DNA of 64,000 bases, taken from positions 1 through 64,000 of the forward strand of contig JAANYP010006337.1 in the NCBI GenBank assembly GCA_020465985.1. Direction: 5' to 3'. The notes below the pieces were generated by a model that was not told the origin of the DNA, made no database searches, and was given only the letters and a program-made list of their open reading frames with translations. Of the stretch, positions 1-9,418 are shown piece by piece (position 1 is the first letter of the stretch; the number at the start of each line of letters is the position of its first letter). This stretch comes from Centrapalus pauciflorus (taxonomy: Eukaryota > Streptophyta > Magnoliopsida > Asterales > Asteraceae). Position numbers and translations under genes: made by a program.

Positions 1-48
1 CTACGCTGCTCTACACTGTTGAGCAGCTTGGGCATTTTTTAAAGTGTT

Positions 49-85
49 CTGTTCTTTGTGAACAGAACCTGTTCTTTGTGAACAG
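49..85. repeat. tandem hairpin motif in Copia LTR
   Basis: Two copies of a 17-base near-palindrome (CTGTTC, 5-base loop, GAACAG) lie at 49-65 and 69-85, 20 bases apart. Sirevirus LTRs are known to carry conserved inverted repeats in U3, which fits this position upstream of the TATA box. Confidence 0.7.
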
Positions 86-480
86 GCTAAACACTTTATG
101 GAATATGTTTCCAAGTCATCATGTATTGTTTTTGACTACAAGATCAGTTTACAAAGTCGAAGACAAAGTGGAAAACAGAAATGCTCAGCCTGCCCAAGCT
201 GTTCTGTAACATGAAGACAAAAGGTTATTTGAAAAAGGGTGACAGACCTTTTTCTTATATCAAAATAGGCCTTTACAAGGAAGAAAGACGCAAAGTTGAC
301 ATTCCTAAATTAGTTAAAGGCAATACAACAGTAGACAAAGTAAAAAAGACAAAAGTTCTGCACATGTGAAGACAAGTCTGCTTTTCAGAAAAGTGCAGAA
401 AAGGTTATGTTGTCTTTTCAACAAGACTTTCCTTTTCATTCCGTCCAATGAAGATGTTTCTCTTAGATCCTCTAAGTGAG

Positions 481-489
481 TATAAAAGG
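481..489 (+). promoter_or_regulatory. TATA box of Copia LTR
   Basis: TATAAAAGG is a consensus plant TATA box. It lies about 410 bases before the LTR end, a normal place for the U3/R boundary in a Sirevirus LTR. No other core promoter element was assigned. Confidence 0.65.
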
Positions 490-1247
490 AAGCTTCTAAG
501 GTCAGAAAGAAGTGTGAAGAAAGCTAAGTGCTGAAACCCAAGAGTGAACGTGCAAGTGTGATTTTCATGCATGCAAACCTTCTGTGTAAACCAGCATCTG
601 TGTGTATAAGCTGTTTTACATAAGCCGTTCCTTTAAGTCTTGTAAACACAGTGAGTGCTTCTTAGTGAGTGTATTCATTGTATACTAGTTTGAGTCTGTC
701 TTAGACTAGTAAGCATACTGTTGTTTCTGTCATCTCAGCTTGAACTATTCCGCATTCAAGCTTGTTTGTAATTAACAAATTGTTGATAATACATACAAAC
801 ATTGAGAAAAGAGTGTCTAGTTTTTAAATTGCTGTATTCACCCCCCTCTACAGCTTATAACTATATACTTTGGGAACCTCTCGGGACCTACAATATGTCC
901 CAACCGAAAATTCAAGCATGTTAAATCTGAATATCTATAAGTCACAGATCTGGGTCTTTATCAAACAGATGTAAAATCTGCCACCTGAGTTATCTCAGGA
1001 TTTTATCTTTGTCAATCTGTTCTCTGTCAATTCAAATCTTTGACCCGCTTTAAATCATTAAATCTTTGTATCTATGTTCAGAATTTCACTGAACCTGTCC
1101 AGAATTATCATATCAAATCATGTCAATATCATATTATTATCATCATCTTTTTATCTTTAAAATCTTTATTTTATCTGATTCTGATAACTTGTTTATTCAT
1201 AAATCATTCTTTCAATAATATTCTTTGTTTCATAAATTCTCAAAGGT

Positions 1248-1249
<2 letters not shown>

Positions 1250-1311
<62 letters not shown>
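1250..1311. repeat. TA microsatellite in LTR of A
   Basis: About 30 TA units. The matching position in the right LTR (8570-8652) is where Copia B inserted. Apparent Ile-Tyr ORFs over this stretch are artefacts. Confidence 0.95.
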
Positions 1312-1316
<5 letters not shown>

Positions 1317-1379
1317 TATATACTCATTTTGCTAACTATCTTGTTATTTTATCCGTTGTCCATATATTTTATTCAATAT

Positions 1380-1492
1380 ATTCGAATTTAGGGAGTGGGT
1401 TCGAATTTATATAATAAATTCGAACATGTGGATAAATTAGAATACATTAATATTCGAATATATGAATAAATTCGAATGCTTTGGTTAAATTC

Positions 1493-1571
<79 letters not shown>

Positions 1572-2110
1572 TTAAATTCGAATCCTATCTAGAACATATG
1601 TACAAATTGAAGCCATCATCTTAATTTTATGGTTAAATTCAAATAGGTATCTAAATCCTAAGACAACAAATCCAAATATAGGTTAATGTCAAATTCATCA
1701 AATTTGAATGTAGAGTCAAAGTCAATGTGTGATTAAATTCGAATGAAGGGGTTTAATTCGAATCATGTTTTGAATATGGAATCAAATTCGAATCCTAGTT
1801 TTTGAATATAAACAAATTCGAACACCAAGAATTAAATTCAAAGACACCTTTCGAATTTGATGATTAAATTCGAATATATTTTTGAATTTTAGCTCAAATT
1901 CGAGTTTGTTCTTGGCATCTCGAATTTGTTCATATTTTACAACTTTAAATCAATCATTTCTAAGCATAAAATCACGAATATATTAAGTATTAAGTCTAGG
2001 TTCGATTATATTATACATATTCTAGTTAAAACTCATGCTAAATTAACTTTAATCACACATAATAGTCAAATTCGAATTTATTCTTAAAACGAAAATATAA
2101 AAACTAAAGA
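1380..2110. repeat. TTCGAA palindrome array in LTR of A
   Basis: By eye about 14 copies of the exact core TTCGAA, most as AAATTCGAAT, plus several one-base variants such as TTTGAAT, spaced irregularly over about 700 bases. It recurs in the right LTR at about 19450-20110. See findings for the comparison with other elements. Confidence 0.85.
1495..1569. repeat. second TA microsatellite in LTR of A
   Basis: About 37 TA units. The same place in the right LTR (about 19570-19592) holds only about a dozen, so the tract changed length after insertion. Confidence 0.95.
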
Positions 2111-2554
2111 TGTCGATTCTTACCTCAAATTCGTATGAAATCGAACATGTAATAGCAGATTCTTGTAGTACTCTCCGAGATCTTTCCGTTGACGTATAGA
2201 ACTCGATAATCGGCCGGTCGGTTTGGGAGATAAATTAGAGAGAAGTAGAGAGAGAGTAGAGAGAGAAAGTAGAGAGAGAGTAGAGAGACTGTAAAGGTGA
2301 TTAAATGAATCATAAATCTCGTTTATATACTTCATCTAGTTATATTTGCTACTTGAACCCACTATTACTTTTGTATCTTATATCTCTTTTATTTTATTAT
2401 CTTTAATAATTTATTAAATCATAATTTAAATATTTATATAATTTAATTAAATATTTCATAACTTAATAAAATTATAATTCAAATAATGTAATAATATTAC
2501 ATTATCGGTTCAAATACCGAATTTAAGACTAGATCAAAAAGTTAGGTTGTTACA

Positions 2555-2567
2555 GAATGGGCTCCAC
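2555..2567 (-). other. polypurine tract of Tekay A
   Basis: In element sense a short GTGGAGCCCATTC segment abuts the LTR start TGTAAC. The same segment sits before the 3' LTR of D (38540-38554), G (55303 on) and H (63448 on). It is the expected plus-strand primer position, although it is not a pure purine run. Confidence 0.6.
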
Positions 2568-2591
2568 CACGTACAAATTTCGTCCCCGAAG

Positions 2592-5327
2592 TTAGCTATG
2601 TTCGAACAGACTGGGAAATGTTGCTTTCATGACATCTCTGGATTCCCAAGACTGATGCGAACCTTTGTGGTGTTTCCACTGGACGAGCACCATCTGTATC
2701 TCTTTATTTCTAAGCTTCTTGATCTTCGAGTCCAGAATACATTCTGGCTCTTCAACCACTCGAAGCTTTTCATCAATCTGCAAGTTAACGTGTGGTATTT
2801 GAACTTCTCTTTCGTCTGCTAAGCTCTTTCTCAGATGACTGACATGGAATACAGGATGTATTCCAGATAAGTCCGCTGGCAGTTCAAGACGATAAGATTG
2901 ATTTCCTATCTTTTCCACAATCTTGAACGGACCGATGAATCTCGGAGCTAGCTTGTTTCTCTTTATGAATCTTACCACATTCTTCATTGGGGATACTTTC
3001 AGCATCACCCAATCATTAACTGCAAAGCTGATTGATCTGTGACGATTATCATAATATGACTTCTGCCTGCTCTGAGCTTCAAGAATGTTCCTTCTGACGA
3101 CTTGAATCTTTTCATGAGTCAACTGTAAAAGGGCAGGTCCTGCTATTGGCGATTCACCTGTTTCACGCCAACAGATAGGAGTTCTGCACTTTCATCCATA
3201 TAAAGCTTCAAAAGGAGCCATCTTGATCGTTGAATGATAACTGTTATTATATGAAAATTCGACCAACGGCAAGTGGTCATCCCAGTTACCACCTAGATCA
3301 AGAACACAGGCACGAAGCATATCTTCAAGAGTAATGATAGTACGCTCACTCTGGCCATCTGCATTAGGATGATAAGCAGTACTCATAGAGATTCGAGTAC
3401 CCATCCCGTCTTGTAGAGCTTGCCAGAATCTAGATGTGAAACGACTATCACGAGATACGATAGACTTTGGCACACCATGACGAGAAATTATTTCGGTGAT
3501 GTACATCTGTGCCAATCTATCAAGGGAGTATGTCTCTTTCATCGGTATGAAGTGAGCTGACTTCGTTAATCGGTCCACGACTACCTAGATGGAGTCATGC
3601 TGTCTCTTGGTTTTTGGCAACTTCGTGATGAAGTCCATGGTTATATGCTCCCACTTCCATTCAAGAACTGGCAGTGGTTGCATATCCCCAATGGGTTTCT
3701 GATGTTCTGCCTTAACCATTTGACATATTCTGCAGCTTTCAACATAACGACCGATGTCTTTCTTCATTCCTGGCCACCAATAGTCAGCTCTCAGATCAAA
3801 ATACATCTTTGAGTTGCCAGGATGGACAAATAACTTAGACTGATGGGCTTCAGATAGAAAAGTGTTGCGAATAGAACCATATTTTCGAATCCAAATTCGG
3901 TTTCCCTGGAGACAGTAAAGTCCCAAGTGGTTCAGAGATAAGAATTGTAACTGCCCTTTGAGACTTTCAGAACCGATATTCTCTTATTTCAATGCTTCGG
4001 CTTGAGCAAATCTGATGTCTTCAATAAGATCGGAAGAGAATACAACAGGAGTCAGGGCATACCAACACTCTTCCGGATATACTTTCCTACTCAAAGCATC
4101 CGCGACAACATTAGCTTTGCCGGGATGATATAGGATCTCGCAATCATAGTCCTTGATAAGATCCAAGGACCGACGCTATTTCATATTCAGATCCTTTTGA
4201 GTAAAGAGATGTTTAAGACTCCTATGATCGGTGTAAAGCTGACACCGAGTCCCATAGAGATAGTGACGCCAGATCTTCAGAGCAAAGGTAACGGCAGCCA
4301 ACTCAAGATCATGAGTCGGTGCACTTTTCTCGTAATCCTTCAATTGCCTTGAAGCGTAGGCAATTACTTTTCCCCTTTGCATTAGAACACATCCTAAGCC
4401 AGTACCAGATGCGTCACTGTAAACGACAAAATAATCGTTGCCTTCTGGTAAGGCTAGGATCGGCGCTTGAATTAACTTCTGTTTCAAAGTTTCAAATGCC
4501 TCTTGCTGTTTATCTGCCCATACGAGAGGTGTATTCTTTCGTGTTAGCATCGTAAGTGGCACAGCAATCTTCGAGAAGTCCTTAATGAATCACCGATAAT
4601 AGCCGGCCAATCCAAGGAAACTTCTGATTTCGGAGGCATTGCGAGGTGTTTGGCAATTCTGAACAGCCTCCACTTTAGAAGGATCAACTGAAATGCCTTC
4701 GCCAGATATGACATGGCCAAGGAATTGAATCTAGAAAGAAATCAGAGTGAAATTTCAAGTTTTTGTTCAATCAAAGAACGATTAGGAATGACTCAAGACA
4801 ATATAAAGTTGTACCTGTCTAAGCCAGAATTCGCACTTAGAAAATTTTGCGTAGAGTCTTTCTTTTCTCAATAACTCTAGCAATTGTCGTAGATGATTAG
4901 AATGATCAGCCTCCATTTTGGAGTAAATCAGAATATCGTCTATGAATACGATAACTGACTTATCCAGCATCGGTCTGCACACACGATTCATGAGATCCAT
5001 GAACGCCGCTGGTGCATTTGTTAAACCGAACGGCATCACGAGAAATTCGTAATGACTGTATCTTGTTCGGAAGGCTTTTTTCAGAATATCATCATCTTTT
5101 ACCTTCAGCTGATGATACCCAAAACGAAGATCAATTTTGGAGAAATAACTTGCTCCTTGTACCTGATCGAATAAATCGTCAATTCTGGGTAGAGGATACT
5201 TATTCTTAATAGTGACTTTGTTCAACTCGCGGTAATCAATGCACATTCGAAGACTTCCGTCTTTCTTCTTAACCGAATAAGACAGGTGCACCCCACGGAG
5301 ATGAACTCGGTCAGATAAATCCCTTTT
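2592..5327 (-). pseudogene. Tekay A pol: RT, RNase H, integrase, chromodomain (broken)
   Basis: This is the Pol part of a Ty3/Gypsy chromovirus, which copies element RNA and integrates the DNA. Reading on minus from 5327: RT with the YRELNK and FIDDIL motifs (4782-5291), RNase H (about 3990-4730, YSDASG motif), then integrase with an HHCC zinc region (3585-3926) and core (3192-3578), and a C-terminal chromodomain-like tail (2592-3122, ending near a QWKHHKG motif), which marks the Tekay/Del lineage. Breaks: about 25 to 30 codons are missing or scrambled at the protease-RT junction (5291-5330), with a TGA where the family has CGA. Further stops lie near 4588 (TGA), 4177 (TAG), 3983 (TAA), 3585-3587 (TAG for Trp) and 3196 (TGA). 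An 84-base GT-AG insert at 4731-4814 is annotated separately. It cannot give full-length Pol as it stands. Confidence 0.9.
4731..4814 (-). other. 84-nt intron-like insert in RT of Tekay A
   Basis: In sense it starts GTACAACTTT after an exon-like CAG and ends TTTCTTTCTAG. It is AT-rich, carries in-frame stops, and sits between two codons (phase 0). The flanking codons (Gln on one side, Ile on the other) are adjacent in element D at about 36375, so only the insert disturbs the alignment. The length suits a short plant intron. Whether it is spliced cannot be told from sequence. It could instead be a random insertion that happens to have GT and AG ends. Confidence 0.6.
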
Positions 5328-7148
5328 CTAACAGCTCTTGGCAATGGGAGCCGCACCAAGAACCAAGTCAATGCCGAACTCGACTTGACGTTCCGGTGGC
5401 ACTCCGGAAATATCATCAGGAAACACGTCTGGAAACTCACAGACGATTGGAATATCAGATAAGGATTTCTTTTGGGCTTCAGGGATAGATTCAGATGAGA
5501 CATAGCATATGTAAGATTGATGACCCTTAGATAGATACTTATACGTTTTTTCAACAGAAATGAAGCAGTGAGCACCTTTTCGCTTCTCGCCTTTGATTTC
5601 CAATACTCGGCCGTCTGAATACTTAATTCTGATGATTCGCCGATTGCAGACGATTGTAGCCTCGTTATTCATTAGCCAGTCCATGCCGATGATGACGTCA
5701 AACTCTTTCAACGGAATCGGGATAAGGTCGAGGTTGAATACGATGTTGTTTACGAGCAAAGTATAATTTCGGTATACGGAATCAACCATAACATAGTTGT
5801 TACTGGCTGTCTCAATATCCAGTATTACGGGAAGCTTCGATGGAGATTTGAATAATCTTTGTGCGAAAGAAGTCGATATAAAGGAATGACTAGCGCCAGA
5901 ATCAAATAATACGCGAGCAGGGATTGAGTTAAGCATGAACGTACCGGTAACTACGTCAGGAGTTTCTCTCGCTTCCTCGGCTGTTATCTGATATGCCCGA
6001 GTCCTTGCAGTCGGAGTTGCTACTGAACTTTTCATTGCAGATCCACCCACTGACGATTGTGACTGACCTCGTTGCCCGCTACGACACTGATACATGAAGT
6101 GTCCTCGTTTCCCACATTTTGCACATCCGAGTCCTCGCTGTGGACACTCTTCGCTACTGTCACCAATTCTGTTGCAAGCAAGGCATGTGACGTCATCTGG
6201 ATTGCACAATCCCATGTGTGATTTCCTACATCTTTTACAATATCGGGGTTCGTTCGTAAGCGAGTAAGCTTGAGCTTTCGGTTGGGATTGCTGATATTGC
6301 TGGGACTGAGATTTGTTTGGCCTGAAGAATCTGCCGAATTTCTGTTTCTTTGGAGGAGATGGACACGTTGGGTTTGCTGATGGAGCATATAGCTGATCGC
6401 CATACTCTAGGTATCCTCTCTCGATCTGTCTGGCCGCTTCCACCATTTCCAGATAGGACTTATACTTTATTGCGCTCATCGGATGTCGGTATCTTGGGTT
6501 GAGTCCTCCGCGGAATCTATTCATCTTCTTTTCATCAGTAGCTACTTGATACGAGGAGTAGCCACACAGTCGTGAGAATTCATGCTCGTATTCATCAACA
6601 GTCTTAGTTCCCTGAGTCAACTGCATCAGTTGAACTTCCATCTTGTCTCGTTGGTCGATTGGACAATACTTTGCGTTGAACATGTCTAAGAACTGCTCCC
6701 ATTCTAGAGTCTGGACAACTTCTTCGCCATAAATGCTTCTCTGAGTCTTCCACCAAGCACGAGCAGCTCCAACAAACAACGCAGACGCATAACTCACTTT
6801 ATTTGAATCTAAACAGTCAGAGATTCTAAAGATCTCCTCGGTATGGCTGATCCAATCCATCGCCTGAATTGGATTCACTGTACCCTCAAAGTTAAGGGCA
6901 CCGCTCGCTTTAAAATCTTTAAACTTACAGCCTTTCGGCTGCTCGATTTGGGTTTCAGGGTTTTTGTTATCAGAATCAGATTCATCGTTCTGGACTTGTT
7001 TATCTTTTCGCTTATTGTTTTTATCTTCACGTCTTTTAGCTTCGGCCTCATCTCTGGCCTGAAACTGTTCTTGCATTATTTTATTTTGTTGTTCAGAGTG
7101 TTGCGCTAAAAGTTGTTGTATCATTTCAAACATTTGTTGTGGGGTCAT
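5328..7148 (-). CDS. Tekay A Gag-protease polyprotein, N-terminal part, open
   Basis: 606 codons open on minus from an ATG at 7148. Gag forms the particle and binds element RNA; the aspartic protease cleaves the polyprotein. A charged Glu/Lys/Arg-rich N-terminus (residues 20-70) is followed by a retrotransposon Gag domain (about 70-250). Cys-rich knuckles lie at about 306-353, of which the last (CAKCGKRGHFMYQC) is canonical and the one before it has lost its His. The protease has DSGASHSF near residue 415. The last residues read into the damaged junction with RT, so the stop at 5328 is a product of decay, not the natural end. The start is chosen because it lies about 150 bases after the primer site and matches the Gag start of D at 33966. 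Confidence 0.85.
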   Translation of the reverse strand: MTPQQMFEMIQQLLAQHSEQQNKIMQEQFQARDEAEAKRREDKNNKRKDKQVQNDESDSDNKNPETQIEQPKGCKFKDFKASGALNFEGTVNPIQAMDWISHTEEIFRISDCLDSNKVSYASALFVGAARAWWKTQRSIYGEEVVQTLEWEQFLDMFNAKYCPIDQRDKMEVQLMQLTQGTKTVDEYEHEFSRLCGYSSYQVATDEKKMNRFRGGLNPRYRHPMSAIKYKSYLEMVEAARQIERGYLEYGDQLYAPSANPTCPSPPKKQKFGRFFRPNKSQSQQYQQSQPKAQAYSLTNEPRYCKRCRKSHMGLCNPDDVTCLACNRIGDSSEECPQRGLGCAKCGKRGHFMYQCRSGQRGQSQSSVGGSAMKSSVATPTARTRAYQITAEEARETPDVVTGTFMLNSIPARVLFDSGASHSFISTSFAQRLFKSPSKLPVILDIETASNNYVMVDSVYRNYTLLVNNIVFNLDLIPIPLKEFDVIIGMDWLMNNEATIVCNRRIIRIKYSDGRVLEIKGEKRKGAHCFISVEKTYKYLSKGHQSYICYVSSESIPEAQKKSLSDIPIVCEFPDVFPDDISGVPPERQVEFGIDLVLGAAPIAKSC

Positions 7149-7301
7149 GTTGTTTATAGACTTAGATCTATGTACCCTTTTCCCATCCTAACAGTCTGTA
7201 CATCCTATCTCAGTTCAAACCACCTAAATGATTGATACATATGTATTGCTTCAGTTTGAGACCAAGTATACTCACGTAATACTTGATTCACTCAAACTAT
7301 G

Positions 7302-7314
7302 GGCTCCGATACCA
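7302..7314 (-). other. primer binding site of Tekay A (initiator-Met tRNA)
   Basis: In sense it reads TGGTATCGGAGCC, one base from the usual plant iMet site TGGTATCAGAGCC, three bases after the 5' LTR end at 7318. Confidence 0.8.
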
Positions 7315-7317
7315 TCC

Positions 7318-8567
7318 TGTGAAGACCACCCCTCACGGGGCAGTAGTCACGAGTCTAGGTCCCACATCATGCAATACGATATCAATCAAACTAAGATAGA
7401 GTAATTAAGTGCGGAATATTAAATTACAGTACAAGCATATTAGGATAAGTTTAATACAGTTTTACGGTTTTCAAATTAAACTTATAAAGGGCACAAGTCT
7501 AATCTAATTCATGTCATCATATAATCAAGATAAATCTACCCCAAACCATCATAATATCATCCTCCAATAAGTACCAAAAAGGGTTTGTTGAGTCGAGGTC
7601 TATGAAACTTCTGTCTTGATCTTTGTAAGACCTAAGAACTAGGTCCGGCAGGTGACTTTCCTTTATCTTTTCCTGTAAAAGTTATAATGTAGCAACCGTA
7701 AGCAATGCTTAGTGAGTAAATAGATTTTCAAATTAACATGCAAAGTCAAGCGGATCATCATAAGTCTAGCGTGATATGTCAAGGCTGCCGCTACAGCCAC
7801 TCATGATTGAGACATAGAAGTCATAGAGTCGGATGATGCTCAAGCCCCGCTTACGCTTAAATCGTGGGGATCAGCCACATACTGGGCTAGCTACCAGTAA
7901 ATCAACGAGGCGGAACATCGGAGGTCATTACCAAGTTCAATGGAACTGGTGAAATAGTCAGGTCTAGAACAATAGACCAATGAGGCTAATCAAGCTGAAT
8001 CAATATGTCAAGTATATGCAATGATGAAGCATACGTAATCAAAGTCATGATAGCTGTAGTCTCAAAGCAGTATCAGAAATGAACTATAAATGCAATAACA
8101 TATGAAATGATGATCAAATAGCTATCATGATCCACTGGGCAATACCCAACCACAGTGTGCACTGTCACAATCCAGCTGATAATATGAATGTCAAATCAAT
8201 CTAGCATCAACAATATGTCTCAACCGGAAATTCAAGCATGTTAAATCTGAATATCTATAACTCACAGATTTTGGTCTTTATCAAACAGATGTAAAATCTG
8301 CCACCTGAGTTATCTCAGGATTTTATCTTTGTCAATCTGTTCTCTGTCAATTCAAATCTTTGACCCGCTTTAAATCATTAAATCTTTGTATCTATGTTCA
8401 GAATTTCACTGAACCTGTCCAGAATTATCATATCAAATCATGTCAATATCATATTATTATCATCATCTTTTTATCTTTAAAATCTTTATTTTATCTGATT
8501 CTGATAACTTGTTTATTCATAAATCATTCTTTCAATAATATTCTTTGTTTCATAAATTCTCAAAGGT

Positions 8568-8652
<85 letters not shown>
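7318..8652 (-). mobile_element. Tekay A, 5' LTR, first part
   Basis: The plus strand begins TGTGAAGACC (the LTR 3' end in element sense) and runs to the TA tract at 8570-8652, where Copia B is inserted. The LTR resumes at 19390. G and H LTRs begin with the same TGTGAAGACC block, so A, G and H belong to one family. With the two parts joined on paper the LTR is about 2.5 kb, like that of G. Confidence 0.9.
8573..8652. repeat. TA microsatellite, insertion target of Copia B
   Basis: About 40 TA units ending exactly where Copia B starts. ATATA stands on both sides of Copia B (8648-8652 and 19390-19394), so the tract was the target. Because the target is TA repeat, the 5-bp duplication alone is weak; the continuing LTR alignment is what fixes the insertion. 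Confidence 0.9.
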
Positions 8653-8656
<4 letters not shown>

Positions 8657-9316
8657 AGGATCTAAAACTAATTATCCAAGACTAACTGATTTGAATTTAT
8701 CAGAGTATAAATCAATAATCTTGCTTTGAATCAAAGTTTAATTAAGAAGTTTGCGGAATAACACTTAATTATTTTAACAAAAACTTTCAGAATCAATAAT
8801 GAATAAAACACAAGAAGTAGTCAAAACTGTTTGTATTGCTGAATTCAATGATTACAATCACCTCTAATCTGTTTGATTAGACGAAGAACACAGACTGTTC
8901 TTAGGGTTTTACAACCTTAGAGGCTTATGAAAACTTAATCAACAAAGCAATTACAGACTCAAATATGCAGAAAACTCCTATACAATAGAAAGACCTATTC
9001 TATGTATTTATATTGCTTCTTGATATGTTTCCTTGACGAACCATGACTTCTCTGATAGTAGATATGCTGGAATCTTTGAGTATACCTTTTTCCTGAAAAT
9101 CAGCACTTTCTGTTTATGAAACTGTTGAGCAGCTTGAATCACTTGACAGCATGAACAGAGCAGCTCGAGATGATTTACTCTGGCAGCTTGAACTTTTATA
9201 CTGGCAGCTCGAGTTTCTTCAACTAGCAGCATGAACTTTGGATTTACATAAAAACTCTACTAACAGTTTGAGAAGTCTAACTAACAGCTTGAACCTACTT
9301 ATACTATTTCCCAACA
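8653..9316 (-). repeat. Copia B 3' LTR
   Basis: 664 bases, TGTCAGG to CCCAACA on plus. It carries about eight copies of a degenerate CAGCTTGA motif between 9120 and 9300. Confidence 0.93.
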
Positions 9317-9336
9317 ATCTCCCCCTAACTTAAATT
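9317..9336 (-). other. 3' polypurine tract of Copia B
   Basis: The plus strand CTCCCCCTAACTTAAA is, in element sense, a purine-rich TTTAAGTTAGGGGGAG directly before the 3' LTR: the plus-strand primer. Confidence 0.8.
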
Positions 9337-9418
9337 CTTTACACAAGACTTTAAGTTCTATACAAAAAAATGGAAATGAATAAGTAAACTGTATTTACAA
9401 ACCAAGGCTTTCAAAAAC

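Larger units (their letters stand above)
1..892 (+). mobile_element. Copia (Sirevirus-like) LTR, 3' end, left part off window
   Basis: The segment ends with a C-run followed by CTCTACAG and a terminal ACA, the usual tail of a Sirevirus LTR. It is followed not by a primer site but by sequence that continues the left LTR of Tekay element A: position 893 aligns with 8213. It is therefore a plus-oriented 3' LTR, or a solo LTR, inserted in A. It holds a TATA box and a hairpin repeat, annotated separately. The target duplication should be ATATG (893-897), but its partner lies left of the window. I see no credible protein in it; the 62-codon ORF at 181-369 is not supported. Confidence 0.75.
893..2554 (-). 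mobile_element. Tekay element A, 3' LTR (truncated by Copia insertion)
   Basis: In the element's own direction the LTR begins at 2554 with TGTAACAACC, directly after the purine tract and the pol C-terminus. It runs down to 893, where the Copia LTR interrupts it. It matches the right LTR of A (8213-8652 and 19390-20570) at roughly 97 to 98 percent by eye. It contains two TA microsatellites and an array of TTCGAA palindromes. The GAGA-type stretch near 2240-2290 resembles a 5'-UTR CT repeat in element sense. Confidence 0.9.

Noticed and set aside
49..85. CRISPR-like direct repeat
   Set aside because: Only two units with a 3-base gap in a plant LTR; it is a tandem hairpin. No CRISPR array in the window.
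181..369. 62-codon ORF in the first Copia LTR
   Set aside because: In U3 upstream of the TATA box; Lys-rich composition and no domain; LTRs do not usually code.
1040..1414. ORF with long Ile-Tyr run (also 8360-8665 and, on minus, 53999-54205)
   Set aside because: Produced by TA microsatellites inside LTRs; no start context, no homology and not kept between LTR copies.
1380..2110. Heat-shock elements in the TTCGAA array
   Set aside because: Heat-shock sites need GAA and TTC blocks spaced by two bases; TTCGAA has no gap, so the usual consensus is not met.
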